From positions 1 through 37,074 of the forward strand of contig VAZV01000202.1 in NCBI GenBank assembly GCA_005884765.1: a stretch of DNA of 37,074 nt, written 5' to 3'. Position 1 is the stretch's first letter. Each line of letters begins with the position of its first letter. The notes under the pieces are model-generated. The model made no database searches, was not told the origin of the DNA, and saw nothing but the letters and a program-made list of their open reading frames with translations. Below are positions 7,130 through 15,410 of the stretch, piece by piece. The position numbers were made by a program, and so were the translations under genes. Source of the stretch: Alphaproteobacteria bacterium. GTDB taxonomy: Bacteria > Pseudomonadota > Alphaproteobacteria > Rhizobiales > Xanthobacteraceae.

Positions 7130-8187
7130 CAGGCGATGCGCCCTGATACCGTTGCTTCATCGAAGGTTGCCATGCCGCTGTGCAGGGCACAGGCGAGACG
7201 CAGAATCGGTAATGCCAGCGCCGCGCCCGATCCCTCCCCGAGCCGCATCCCAAGATCCAGGATCGGTCGAGCGCCCAGTTCGTCGAGCACGAGTTGATGG
7301 CCGCGCTCGGCGGATCGATGCGAGAACAACATCCATGGACGACACGACGGATTGATGCGGACGGCCGCGAGCGCCGCAACGGACACGATGAAGCCGTCGA
7401 TCAGCACCGGAACACTCTTCTGTGCGGACGCGATGATAGCCCCCGTCAATGCGATAATCTCCAGCCCACCGACTGCCGCAAGGATATCCTCGACTTTGCT
7501 GCCGGGCCCTTCAATGTCGTGGAACGCGAGAGCTTGCCTGATCACGCGCGTCTTGCGCTCGCGACCGGCGTCATCGAGGCCGGTTCCGTTACCGACCACG
7601 ATCTCGGGACGTCGGCCGGTGAGCGCGCAGGCCATCGCTGCAGCGGCCGTCGTGTTTCCGATGCCCATTTCCCCGAGAATGGCCAGATCGGCTCCCTCCG
7701 CGATCACCTGACCAAGCGCCCGCCGACCGCATCCGAGCGCCTGAACCACCTCGGCCGCTGTCAACGCGGGCGCCTCGCTGAAGTCGCGCGTGCCGCATCG
7801 CGGCTTGTCGGTCACCACGCCTAGGACCGAATGGTCCGACAGGGTGCCAGCGTCCACCACCAGCAGCGCTACGCCTAGCTCACGGGCAAGTACGGATATC
7901 GCCGCACCGCCGTTGGCGAAATTGTGCAGCATCTGAACGGTGACATCGGACGGGTAGGCGGATACGCCTTTCACTGCAACACCATGGTCGCCGGCGAAGA
8001 CAATGATCGGAGCCCGGATTGCGCGGGGTCGATCGGTTCGTTGCAGCGCTGCGAGATCGACGGCCAACCGTTCGAGATCGCCGAGCGAGCCCGCCGGCTT
8101 GGTCAGATTAGCCTGTCTTTGCAGGGCAAGCTTTGCATGCGCCTCCGACGGCAATGGACAATTACCAACGATCCAATCCGCCACCAC
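7129..8187 (-). CDS. cobT: Nicotinate-nucleotide--dimethylbenzimidazole phosphoribosyltransferase
   Basis: The 352-residue CobT (CobU in Pseudomonas denitrificans) makes alpha-ribazole phosphate from nicotinate mononucleotide and 5,6-dimethylbenzimidazole. Recognisable blocks are LTKPAGSLGDLERLA, VFAGDHGVAVKGVSAYP, LGEMGIGNTTAAAAM and the C-terminal LGEGSGAALALPILR, which carries the catalytic glutamate of the family. The start is GTG at 8187 (a second GTG follows directly, and a stop codon lies just upstream). The ribosome site GAGGGG sits seven to eight bases before it. It is first in the leftward cobT-cobC-cobS operon. Confidence 0.95.
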   Translation of the reverse strand: MVADWIVGNCPLPSEAHAKLALQRQANLTKPAGSLGDLERLAVDLAALQRTDRPRAIRAPIIVFAGDHGVAVKGVSAYPSDVTVQMLHNFANGGAAISVLARELGVALLVVDAGTLSDHSVLGVVTDKPRCGTRDFSEAPALTAAEVVQALGCGRRALGQVIAEGADLAILGEMGIGNTTAAAAMACALTGRRPEIVVGNGTGLDDAGRERKTRVIRQALAFHDIEGPGSKVEDILAAVGGLEIIALTGAIIASAQKSVPVLIDGFIVSVAALAAVRINPSCRPWMLFSHRSAERGHQLVLDELGARPILDLGMRLGEGSGAALALPILRLACALHSGMATFDEATVSGRIA

Positions 8188-8252
8188 TCAAACCCCTCTT
8201 TGAACGGTTCATCACCGGTACGGATGCCAGACATATCATCCTTGGCCAAGAG

Positions 8253-8404
8253 CTACCACGAGGAGCCCTTCGGCCGCTCGGGCCAAGCTCGATTATATTC
8301 CTCACCGCGGACACGGTCTTCACTCATGCCGGAGAAAACCTGGCCCGGCTTCGGCAGGCTTGCGGGGTCAACCCGCTTGTCGGGATTCCAGAGATCGGAC
8401 CGCC
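8253..8404 (-). pseudogene. C-terminal relic, probably of a PPOX-type flavin-nucleotide-binding protein
   Basis: One minus-strand frame reads SDLWNPDKRVDPASLPKPGQ and then VFSGMSEDRVRGEEYNRAWP before a TAG at 8253. Motifs of the type K/DLW-P-x-V-D-x-x-x-LP-x-x-GQ occur near the C-terminus of pyridoxamine-5'-phosphate-oxidase-superfamily flavin-nucleotide-binding proteins (COG3576), and this recalls such a tail. There is no start codon and no body of the gene. It overlaps the phnM relic in another frame, so the two were apparently joined by deletion. The family assignment is tentative; that it is a gene remnant is more secure. Confidence 0.35.
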
Positions 8405-8508
8405 AGTTGTGGCGCCGCCATCAACAGGCTCGACGGGATGTAGTCGGACGACAGGATATCCAGACGCCCTTCGCCCGTCGCATGACGCTCACGGGTGGCA
8501 AGAAAGAG
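8368..8508 (-). pseudogene. phnM: phnM relic (ribose 1-methylphosphonate 5-triphosphate diphosphatase fragment)
   Basis: A minus-strand frame contains GRLDILSSDYIPSSLLMAA, which matches the highly conserved LDILSSDYxPxSLL metal-site region near the C-terminus of PhnM, an amidohydrolase of the C-P lyase pathway for phosphonate use. The frame ends at a TGA (8368-8370) about 20 residues later, in sequence unlike PhnM. Upstream it runs into the terminator hairpin. Only about 45 codons remain of a protein normally near 380-400 residues. It lies beside three PhoB-type phosphatase genes, which hints that phosphonate genes once stood here. Confidence 0.6.
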
Positions 8509-8535
8509 TAAGGGCCGGTAGCAGACCGGCCCTTA
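8509..8535 (-). terminator. Terminator hairpin after the leftward phosphoesterase
   Basis: TAAGGGCCGGT and ACCGGCCCTTA form a perfect 11-base-pair stem with a five-base loop, 35 bases past the stop of the phosphoesterase at 8570. On the minus strand it is followed by the pyrimidine-rich CTCTTTCTTG rather than a clean U-tract. It fits a terminator for the leftward gene. Confidence 0.6.
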
Positions 8536-8569
8536 CCTGCTTGATCTAGCTCATATTTGCTTCGGCCAG

Positions 8570-10498
8570 CTATCGGGAATCCCGGTCGCCGTCCCGATCG
8601 TGATCCCTGTCGAAATCGAACAGGTCGAACAGATCACCGATCGCCGGCATGTTGACGGGAACGTAAGCGTTGTCGTCGTCCATCCGCGGATTGGGCAGGT
8701 TGTCGCGGCTGCGCGCAGTGAGCTTGCCGAGATGCCAGTTGCGTTCCACGAATTTCACGAACGAAGAGTGCTCGTTATAGACGTGGCTGATGTGACCGCC
8801 ACGCGAGAACGGCGAGACAGCGATCATGGGGATGCGCGGCCCGGTGCCGAAGAAGTCGACCGGCTGGATGAAGCCGGAGTCGTAATATCCGCCGCCCTCA
8901 TCTACCGTGACGAAGATCGCCGTGCTTTCCCATTGCTCCTTGTTGCTTTGGGCGAGCTCGATGATGTTCTTGGTGAAGGCTTCGAACAGATCGAACTTGG
9001 AAGATGCCGGGTGGCCGTCCAGGAGACCGTCGGGTTTGACGTAGGACACCGCCGGCAAGGTGCCGTTCTTGAGATCGGTGAACAGGTCGGTGACGTCACG
9101 CATGTGGTCGGCGCGCATCGCCGGATAGTTCAACTGATACTCAAACGGGTTGCAGATGTTGCAGTAGCTTCCGTTGAATGGATTGGTAGTCACCCCGGAA
9201 GCATTGTAGCCGCCGCCATAATATTTCCACGGAATGTTCTTCGCGCTCAGGAGATCGCCGATACTGGTCATGGTGACGGTCGGAACGGAGCCGGCACCGG
9301 TGGGCGTGCCTTGCGGCGTCCAAGCCGGGTTGATGTTCACCGCGGGGTAATAGTGGCCCGCGTCGCACTTTGTCTGCACGGTGTAAGGCAACTTGGCGAG
9401 ATAATCCAGGATCGGCTTGACCCCCGGCGCCGTCGGATCGGAGCAATTGAACCACTGCTTGCGCGAGGTATACAGGTTCAGCGTGTTGGGCTGCGGATCG
9501 GGATTGTAGATGCTGCTGGCCGGCGGCGTCGCCGCGTTACCCTGGCCGTCACCGAAAAATATCTGATCGGCAAAGCCAAGCGGCATGCTGTCGGGCCACG
9601 TTCCGCCCATGACAGGCTGATGATAATTGTCGCTCATGGTGTAATTGTCGGCGAGAAATTTCAGGAACGGCACATCGCCCTTCCGCATGTTGAAGAACGC
9701 CATGGTCTGACCGGTATCGTGCGGAGTGCCGCCGGGCGGGGTCGAGTAGGTCGTGGTGATCGCCGACTGCAGATCGTGGAGGCAACCGGTCGGATTGCGC
9801 CTCGTGACATGCTCCTTGTCGATCGCGCAATCCATCTGCTGGTACATCTGGAAGAACTGATGAATGGTGTCTGCGGTATAGGCATCATAGGGCATGGTCG
9901 CCCCGGTCATCTGGAAGGGCCCGGGCGGCAGCGTGTTGACGTTGGCGATGCGGGTATCCGGACCCAAGGTGGCAGCAAGGCCCGTGCCCCCGGTCCCGAA
10001 CAGGAACTGGTCGGCGGCGGGCAGGCCGGGGTCGCCGCCCGGCACACCGAGGACAGCAGCAAACGGCGCATTAGTCGGCACGCCGCCGATGTCGGGCGCG
10101 GGCAGCGTTGCATATAATGCTTTGTTGGCTGATCCAGCGCTGATGAAGAACTTTCCGCCATTCGGCGCGGACGTGATCTGGAACTGATGCGCCTTGGCGA
10201 AATTTTCGTCAGGCGAGCCGTCGGCTTTGATGATGTCTTCGGACAACAGGTTCAACACCCGTTCATTGCGCGACTTCGGCACGTAAGTGGCGAACAAATG
10301 GTCAAAGCTGCGATTTTCCCCGACGATAACAATGACATGCTTGATCGGTGACGCGGTCTTGATCTCTTCAATCGGATTTTTGGTGTCATCCCGATCGCGC
10401 CCGTCCTCCGCGTGAACACTTTGCGAAAGTGCAAGGGCTGTTACGGATGCACCGAGCAGCAATCGGCTAAGACTCCGCGCAAGCGAAGCTTTCAACAT
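8570..10498 (-). CDS. Exported phosphoesterase (acid phosphatase / phospholipase C family)
   Basis: The 642-residue protein has a Sec signal peptide (MLKASLARSLSRLLLGASVT..., cleavage probably after SVHA at residue 30) and is periplasmic or secreted. It belongs to the PF04185 phosphoesterase family, related to AcpA and phospholipase C. KHVIVIVGENRSFDHLFATY (about residues 54-72) has the ENxSFD metal-site motif. MSDNYHQPVMGGTWPD and the late acidic motif VTVDEGGGYYDSG follow. It hydrolyses phosphate esters; the exact substrate cannot be read from sequence. The mature N-terminus (EDGRDRDD) and the C-terminal tail after DLFDFDRDH are Asp/Arg repeats. The ATG at 10498 is chosen for its ribosome site (CAGGAGAGAGCT) and because the signal peptide begins there; a longer frame starts at 10636. 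A PhoB-like box lies about 70-95 bases upstream. Confidence 0.9.
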   Translation of the reverse strand: MLKASLARSLSRLLLGASVTALALSQSVHAEDGRDRDDTKNPIEEIKTASPIKHVIVIVGENRSFDHLFATYVPKSRNERVLNLLSEDIIKADGSPDENFAKAHQFQITSAPNGGKFFISAGSANKALYATLPAPDIGGVPTNAPFAAVLGVPGGDPGLPAADQFLFGTGGTGLAATLGPDTRIANVNTLPPGPFQMTGATMPYDAYTADTIHQFFQMYQQMDCAIDKEHVTRRNPTGCLHDLQSAITTTYSTPPGGTPHDTGQTMAFFNMRKGDVPFLKFLADNYTMSDNYHQPVMGGTWPDSMPLGFADQIFFGDGQGNAATPPASSIYNPDPQPNTLNLYTSRKQWFNCSDPTAPGVKPILDYLAKLPYTVQTKCDAGHYYPAVNINPAWTPQGTPTGAGSVPTVTMTSIGDLLSAKNIPWKYYGGGYNASGVTTNPFNGSYCNICNPFEYQLNYPAMRADHMRDVTDLFTDLKNGTLPAVSYVKPDGLLDGHPASSKFDLFEAFTKNIIELAQSNKEQWESTAIFVTVDEGGGYYDSGFIQPVDFFGTGPRIPMIAVSPFSRGGHISHVYNEHSSFVKFVERNWHLGKLTARSRDNLPNPRMDDDNAYVPVNMPAIGDLFDLFDFDRDHDRDGDRDSR

Positions 10499-10565
10499 AG
10501 CTCTCTCCTGTTGGATTTGGATATTGTGGGGGTGGTGGCAACAGGAGCGTTCATATTCCGCGACG

Positions 10566-10594
10566 ATGACAATCGTTGTCTGATTGCGTGACGA
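10566..10594 (-). promoter_or_regulatory. Candidate PhoB box array upstream of the leftward phosphoesterase
   Basis: On the minus strand three 7-base units spaced by 4 bases read TCGTCAC, TCAGACA and TTGTCAT. The first and last fit the Pho-box half-site CTGTCAT reasonably; the middle one is poor. The array lies 68-96 bases upstream of the ATG at 10498. This is an inference from the 11-base periodicity. Confidence 0.4.
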
Positions 10595-10818
10595 AACGAA
10601 AACATTCGCGCGACAAAGACCCGGGGACGGATCCACGACCTCCGCGGTTTCGGCTCTTGATTGGTGTGGTTGCGCCCAGCGCGCGCCAGCAACAATGCTG
10701 CGCTCGATTTATTCCGATAGTGTGCGGCTTTTTTTCTTTGCGAGAGCTGCTATGAGCCGCTGCTCGCCAATCGCTCGCGGCCGATTGCGATTGATGTCAA
10801 CAATGACGATTTAACAAG

Positions 10819-10858
10819 ACGTCATATTCCTTTCATCGGGCTGTGACGCAGCTCTGAA
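10819..10858 (+). promoter_or_regulatory. PhoB box array upstream of the rightward phosphoesterase
   Basis: Four 7-base units at exact 11-base spacing read ACGTCAT, CTTTCAT, CTGTGAC and CTCTGAA. The middle pair (CTTTCAT-CGGG-CTGTGAC) closely follows the alphaproteobacterial Pho box CTGTCAT-N4-CTGTCAT. The array ends 85 bases before the ATG at 10944. It predicts induction under phosphate starvation by PhoR-PhoB. Confidence 0.6.
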
Positions 10859-10943
10859 AGGTTTCGCGCGGCGCTCCTCACATCCCCATCACCGCGCTAG
10901 CGCCCATCGCATTTTTCCAATATCCAACAGGAGGCATATCTTC

Positions 10944-12812
10944 ATGCGTTTGCCCAGAACCCTCGGTCTGGTATCCGCCCTCGCCCTTATGGCTGTCGGT
11001 GCCAGCGCCGTTGCCGATGATCATGACGGCGACCGCGACGATTTTCGCCGCGTGAAGACCGCGACGCCGATCAAGCATCTGGTTGTGATCTTTCAGGAAA
11101 ACGTTTCATTCGATCATTACTTCGGAACCTACCCGAAGGCGCAGAATCTCGCGGGCGAAACGCCGTTCGTGGCCAAAAAAGATACGCCGAAGGTCAACAA
11201 TCTCGTCAACCCGCTCGACGTGAACCACAATTTCGGACCGCTGGCAGGGGTCGATCTCATCAACAACAACCCGAACGCCAACCCGAACAACCCCGTCTCG
11301 CCCGTTCCGGCGACGACCACCAAGGGCGTTCCGAACAAGAACGGCGCCGGCGCATCGAACCCATTCCGGCTGTCACCGTCGCAGGCGCTGACCAACGACC
11401 AGGGCCACAACGAAAGCCCCGAAGAAAGCGCCTACGACAACGGCAGGATGGACGGCTTCCCGGTTTTCGTCGGCACTTCGGGCCCGCCGCCGGCCGGTCT
11501 TGCGAACCCCAAGGGGTTGGTGATGGGCTATTTCGACGGCAATACCACCACTGCCATCTGGAACTACGCCCAGCATTTCGCGCTCAACGACAATAACTAT
11601 ACCACGCAGTTCGGCCCCTCGACGCCGGGCGCGATCAACCTGATCTCCGGCCAGACCAACGGTGTCTCGGCGACACTGAATGTGTTCGACAGCTCGACCC
11701 CGCCCAAATTGCTTCATGGCACCCACGAGGCGTGGGGCGATGCAGCCCACACCCGGAGCAACATCACCGAAATCGGCGACGGCGATCCGCTGATGGACGT
11801 GTGCTCCAATCCGACCCTCGACCAGGTGACGATGGCCGGCAAGAACATTGGCGATCTCCTCAACGCCAACGGCATCACCTGGGGTTCGTTCATGGGTGGT
11901 TTTGATCTCAGCGTGGTCAACGCCAACGGCACCACCGGTTGCGCGCGCGAGACCAACCCGGCCGCACCGGGAACGCCAGCCTTTACCTCGGTCGACTACA
12001 TCCCGCACCACGCCTGGTTCCAATACTATGCGTCGACGCGCAATCCGAGCCACGCCCGTCCAAGCTCGGTCGCGGCGATCGGTCATAGCCTGATCCCGCA
12101 CACCAACACGCCGGAGCCAGCCAACCACAACTACGATATCCATGACTTCTTCGACGCACTGAAGGCGCACAACCTGCCGGCGGTGAGCTTCCTGAAGGCA
12201 CCGGCGTTCCAGGACGGGCACGCGGGCTACTCTGATCCGCTGGATGAGCAGCACTTCCTGGTGAATGTCATCAACACCCTGCAGAAAAGCCCTGAATGGT
12301 CGGACACTGCGGTCATCATTCTCTATGACGACTCTGATGGCTGGTACGATCACCAGATGCCGCCGGTCGTGAACGCGTCGGCCAATCCCGACGTCGATAC
12401 CCTGAACGGGGTCGGAGTCTGCAACACCAGCAACGGCTTCCAGCAGGGCAAGCCGGTCCCGGCACCGACGCTCAACGGCGGTTTCGGGCAGCCGGAATGG
12501 GGTCGCTGCGGCTACGGCACCCGCATGCCGTTGTTGGTGGTCTCGCCATTCGCCAAGCGCAACCATGTCGACCACACCCTCACCGACCAGACCTCGGTGC
12601 TGCGTTTCGTCGAGGACAACTGGCTGCACGGTGAGCGCATCCAGCCGGGTGGCTCGTTCGACACCATTGCCGGAACGCTCGACCACATGTTCGATTTCGA
12701 CGATCGCCGTGAGGAGAATCCGCGCAAGGTGATTCTCGACGAGACGACCGGCGCCGTGGTCTTTGCCACAGGCAGCGACGACGACGATCATCACGATCAC
12801 GATCGGCACTGA
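10944..12812 (+). CDS. Exported phosphoesterase (acid phosphatase / phospholipase C family), second copy
   Basis: This 622-residue PF04185 protein is a distant paralogue of the divergent neighbour. The signal peptide MRLPRTLGLVSALALMAVG ends near ASAVA (residue 24). The catalytic N-terminal motif KHLVVIFQENVSFDHYFGTYP is at about residues 44-64. GPSTPGAINLISGQ, LPAVSFLKAPAFQDGHAGYS and the acidic late motif ILYDDSDGWYDHQMPP follow, then VSPFAKRNHVDH, the usual order of metal-site motifs in this family. Low-complexity Asp/His segments occur at the mature N-terminus (DDHDGDRDD) and the extreme C-terminus (SDDDDHHDHDRH). The ribosome site GGAGG is nine bases before the ATG. A PhoB-type array lies upstream and an intrinsic terminator downstream. 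Confidence 0.92.
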   Translation: MRLPRTLGLVSALALMAVGASAVADDHDGDRDDFRRVKTATPIKHLVVIFQENVSFDHYFGTYPKAQNLAGETPFVAKKDTPKVNNLVNPLDVNHNFGPLAGVDLINNNPNANPNNPVSPVPATTTKGVPNKNGAGASNPFRLSPSQALTNDQGHNESPEESAYDNGRMDGFPVFVGTSGPPPAGLANPKGLVMGYFDGNTTTAIWNYAQHFALNDNNYTTQFGPSTPGAINLISGQTNGVSATLNVFDSSTPPKLLHGTHEAWGDAAHTRSNITEIGDGDPLMDVCSNPTLDQVTMAGKNIGDLLNANGITWGSFMGGFDLSVVNANGTTGCARETNPAAPGTPAFTSVDYIPHHAWFQYYASTRNPSHARPSSVAAIGHSLIPHTNTPEPANHNYDIHDFFDALKAHNLPAVSFLKAPAFQDGHAGYSDPLDEQHFLVNVINTLQKSPEWSDTAVIILYDDSDGWYDHQMPPVVNASANPDVDTLNGVGVCNTSNGFQQGKPVPAPTLNGGFGQPEWGRCGYGTRMPLLVVSPFAKRNHVDHTLTDQTSVLRFVEDNWLHGERIQPGGSFDTIAGTLDHMFDFDDRREENPRKVILDETTGAVVFATGSDDDDHHDHDRH

Positions 12813-12845
12813 CCGACGCGACGTCAGCAGTACAAGGCGTTACAG

Positions 12846-12878
12846 TGCCCCTGGGGTTTTCGCCCAAGGGGCATTTTC
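12846..12878 (+). terminator. Intrinsic terminator after the second phosphoesterase
   Basis: TGCCCCTGGG pairs with CCCAAGGGGCA (one bulged base) around a short loop, directly followed by TTTTC. It lies 34 bases past the TGA at 12812. Confidence 0.75.
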
Positions 12879-13053
12879 TATTCGGGCGTCCCTTATGAGC
12901 GCCCGGGCCGCAATAATCGTTTACGAATCAACGCGACCCAAGAACGCGACCCAGGACTGACGGCGCCATGCAGCCTCGGCGTGTGAGATCGCGTCGCGAC
13001 GACCGACATTCCCGAGCATCCCAGCGCGCGAACAACTCGTGCGCAATGTTCAA

Positions 13054-13071
13054 GCGTCATGTTCGTGTCAA
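13054..13071 (+). promoter_or_regulatory. Candidate PhoB box upstream of the alkaline-phosphatase-superfamily gene
   Basis: GCGTCAT-GTTC-GTGTCAA has two 7-base half-sites separated by four bases, each close to CTGTCAT. It sits about 100 bases before the ATG at 13171. This is similar in spacing to the boxes of the other two phosphoesterases, which raises its credibility. Confidence 0.45.
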
Positions 13072-13170
13072 CCGTTCGCAACAACCGACAAGTTACATGG
13101 CCCGACGTCGGCGAAGCACGTCCTAATCGATTCACTCATTTTCAATGACGCCGACATTAGGAGGTAGGGC

Positions 13171-15291
13171 ATGAAACTATTGAAAGCTGTTTTCAGCGCG
13201 TCGGCACTTGGCATCGCATTGCTCGGCGCCGCGACGCAGTCCGCATCCGCGGGCTGTCAGTTGAATTCCCCAGGCGGACACATCAAGCGGGTCGTCTACC
13301 TTATATTCGACAACGTGCACCTCCGGCGCGACAATCCAAACGTTCCATCTGACCTCGAGCAGATGCCGAACCTCTTGAATTTCCTGCAAGGAAAAGGCGT
13401 CATCAGCGGCAATCACTACACTCCGCTGATCTCCCACACGGCCGACGACATTCTCACGGGATTGACGGGGGTCTATGGCGATCGTCACGGCAGCCCCGTC
13501 TCGAACAGCTTCGGGATTTTCAAAAAGGACAATTCCGCGGCCGTTTTCCAGACGTCCTTCGTCTACTGGACGACCACCACGGCGCAGAGCCATCCTGAAG
13601 CCGGCGAAAACCTGCCGGTCCTTGTCAATGAGAACGGAAAGAACGCGCCGGCGCCGTGGGTCTCGTACACCCGCGCTGGCTGCGACGTGGGCGCTTTCTC
13701 CTTGAATGGTCTTGCAATAGAAAACAAGACCGATATTGCAAACATCTTTGGTTCGTCCGTCGCTGCTGGCGCCGCAACCCAGGATTACGAAGGCGTTGCG
13801 ATTCATTGCGCGCAGGGCAGCAGCCTGTGCAACAACTCCTTGGCGAAGCCCGATCTTCTCCCCGATGAACCCGGCGGTTACAACGGCTTCTCTGCTCTTT
13901 ACGGCAACATCAACGTGCAGCCGGTGATTTCGTCGAGCGGTCCAGTGATGGATCTCGATGGCGTGGTGATCACCGATCCTTTCTCGAACAAGCCGGGCTT
14001 CCCCACCGACTTCAATCCTTCCGCGACAGCCTCGCTCGGCTATGCCGCAAAAATGCTCGAAGCCGGCGTTCCCGTTGTTTACACCTATGTTGCCGATGCG
14101 CACGATCCGCATCGTCAGGACATTCCGAATTCGCCTCCCGCCCCGAACAACGGAAATGCCTATGGTCCGGGCGAAGCCGGTTATGTCGCGGCGCTCAAGG
14201 CTTACGATCGTGCCTTTGGCAAATTCTTCGACCGCCTCAAAGCGGATGGCATCGACCAGACGAATACGCTGTTTATCGTCGTGCCGGACGAGAACGATCA
14301 CTTTGCCGGCGGCCCGCCGAGCCCGGCGAATTGCGACGGCGTGACCACGCCTTGCACTTACAAGAACGTCGGAGAGATCGACGTGTCGCTCGACAAGCTC
14401 CTGCTCGCGCAGCGAATGAATGGCACGCCGTTCTCGGTACACAACGATGACGCACCCACCATGTACATTAACACTAATCCGGGGCCAACCGACACGCTCA
14501 CCCGGACGATGGAGCATGACCTCGACGCGCTGAAGGCCACCAGCCCGATCACCAACAGGACCGACAAGCTGTCGAAGCTGCTGGCTGACCGGGCCGAAAT
14601 GAAGCTCCTGCACATGGTCACCGCAAGCCCGGCGCGCACGCCGACGCTCACCATGTTCGGCAACGACGACTATTTCTTCGAGACGGGCAACAACAACGGC
14701 TGCGCGACCAAGACCGACCCCGTGTGCGAAGCTCCCGGCTTTGCCTGGAACCATGGCGACTTCCAGAAGCAGATCACTCAGACCTGGGTCGCCATGGTCG
14801 GCCCCGGCGTCAAGCCGCTCGGCCGCCACGACGGCGTGTTCACCGACCATGCCGACGTGCGTCCTACGCTCATGGCGCTGCTCGGCCTGACCGACGACTA
14901 TCTCCACGAAGGCCGCGTCGTGGCCGAGTTCATGCAGGATAGCGCGTTGCCGCCAGGTATCCGCAAGAGCCGCGAAAACTTTGTCGAGCTGGCTCAGGCG
15001 TTCAAGCAGCTCAACGCGCCAAAGGGCGAGCTCGGTCGCGCCAGTCTTGTCTGGTCCAATCGCTCGATCACCAGTACCGACAAGGTCTATGCCCGCTATC
15101 TCAAGCAAATCGGCGAGATCACCGAGCAGCGAGACGAACTCGCAAGCCAGATCAAGACGGTGTTGAGCAACGCCGAATTCCACGACCAGCCGGTCGGTGA
15201 AGGTTCGGAAGACGGGCTCGGTCACCGCGCCCGCCGTCTGATCGACGAGGTCAGCGACATGGCGAAACGCGATCGCGATCTTCAGGATTAA
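13171..15291 (+). CDS. Exported alkaline-phosphatase-superfamily hydrolase
   Basis: The 706-residue protein has a signal peptide (MKLLKAVFSASALGIALLG..., cleavage near SASA, residue 27) and is probably periplasmic. It lacks the ENxSFD motif of its two neighbours but has the metal-site order of the alkaline phosphatase/sulfatase superfamily. VVYLIFDNVH is the first Asp. SHTADDILTGLTGVYGDRHG is the nucleophile region, with Thr. TYVADAHDPHR, VVPDENDHF, WNHGD and FTDHADVRPTLMALLGL then supply the Asp/His ligands. It is longer than the core fold, ending in a charged helical tail after residue 600. The substrate is unknown; the setting suggests a phosphate ester. AGGAGG precedes the ATG by six bases, and a perfect terminator follows. 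Confidence 0.85.
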   Translation: MKLLKAVFSASALGIALLGAATQSASAGCQLNSPGGHIKRVVYLIFDNVHLRRDNPNVPSDLEQMPNLLNFLQGKGVISGNHYTPLISHTADDILTGLTGVYGDRHGSPVSNSFGIFKKDNSAAVFQTSFVYWTTTTAQSHPEAGENLPVLVNENGKNAPAPWVSYTRAGCDVGAFSLNGLAIENKTDIANIFGSSVAAGAATQDYEGVAIHCAQGSSLCNNSLAKPDLLPDEPGGYNGFSALYGNINVQPVISSSGPVMDLDGVVITDPFSNKPGFPTDFNPSATASLGYAAKMLEAGVPVVYTYVADAHDPHRQDIPNSPPAPNNGNAYGPGEAGYVAALKAYDRAFGKFFDRLKADGIDQTNTLFIVVPDENDHFAGGPPSPANCDGVTTPCTYKNVGEIDVSLDKLLLAQRMNGTPFSVHNDDAPTMYINTNPGPTDTLTRTMEHDLDALKATSPITNRTDKLSKLLADRAEMKLLHMVTASPARTPTLTMFGNDDYFFETGNNNGCATKTDPVCEAPGFAWNHGDFQKQITQTWVAMVGPGVKPLGRHDGVFTDHADVRPTLMALLGLTDDYLHEGRVVAEFMQDSALPPGIRKSRENFVELAQAFKQLNAPKGELGRASLVWSNRSITSTDKVYARYLKQIGEITEQRDELASQIKTVLSNAEFHDQPVGEGSEDGLGHRARRLIDEVSDMAKRDRDLQD

Positions 15292-15342
15292 CGTCTCAAT
15301 AGCAGTCCGCTCGGCTCTTCCCGGCCAAGCCCGACAAGCGAT

Positions 15343-15371
15343 GCCCGCCGGTCGCGACCGGCGGGCTTTTT
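15343..15371 (+). terminator. Strong intrinsic terminator between convergent genes
   Basis: GCCCGCCGGTCG/CGACCGGCGGGC is a perfect 24-base palindrome, followed by TTTTTATATAA. It terminates the rightward hydrolase. On the other strand the reverse of the same hairpin lies just beyond the PBP stop, so it may act both ways. Confidence 0.85.
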
Positions 15372-15410
15372 ATATAAATGGCGGTTCGGCTTCGTGTCGC
15401 ACACACTCGA

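Larger units (their letters stand above)
10499..10943. other. Divergent promoter region between two phosphoesterases
   Basis: This 445-base gap has no convincing gene. It holds PhoB-box-like arrays near each end (10566-10594 on the minus strand and 10819-10858 on the plus strand) and the ribosome sites of both flanking genes. The middle (about 10600-10800) shows nothing I can identify. Confidence 0.6.
12813..13170 (+). other. Intergenic region with terminator and Pho-box candidate
   Basis: This 358-base gap contains the terminator of the upstream gene, a PhoB-like box at 13054-13071, and the ribosome site AGGAGG six bases before the ATG at 13171. I see no further coding sequence in it. Confidence 0.6.

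Noticed and set aside
8600..10117. Long open frame (505 codons) opposite the first phosphoesterase
   Set aside because: It is antisense to a gene with clear motifs, lacks a ribosome site and known domains, and is rich in Arg/His/Val as expected of a shadow frame in high-GC DNA.
11373..12809. Long open frame (478 codons) opposite the second phosphoesterase
   Set aside because: This is an antisense shadow without ribosome site or motifs.
13177..15225. Long open frame (682 codons) opposite the alkaline-phosphatase-superfamily gene
   Set aside because: This is an antisense shadow of a well-supported exported hydrolase, with biased composition and no recognisable domain or start signal.
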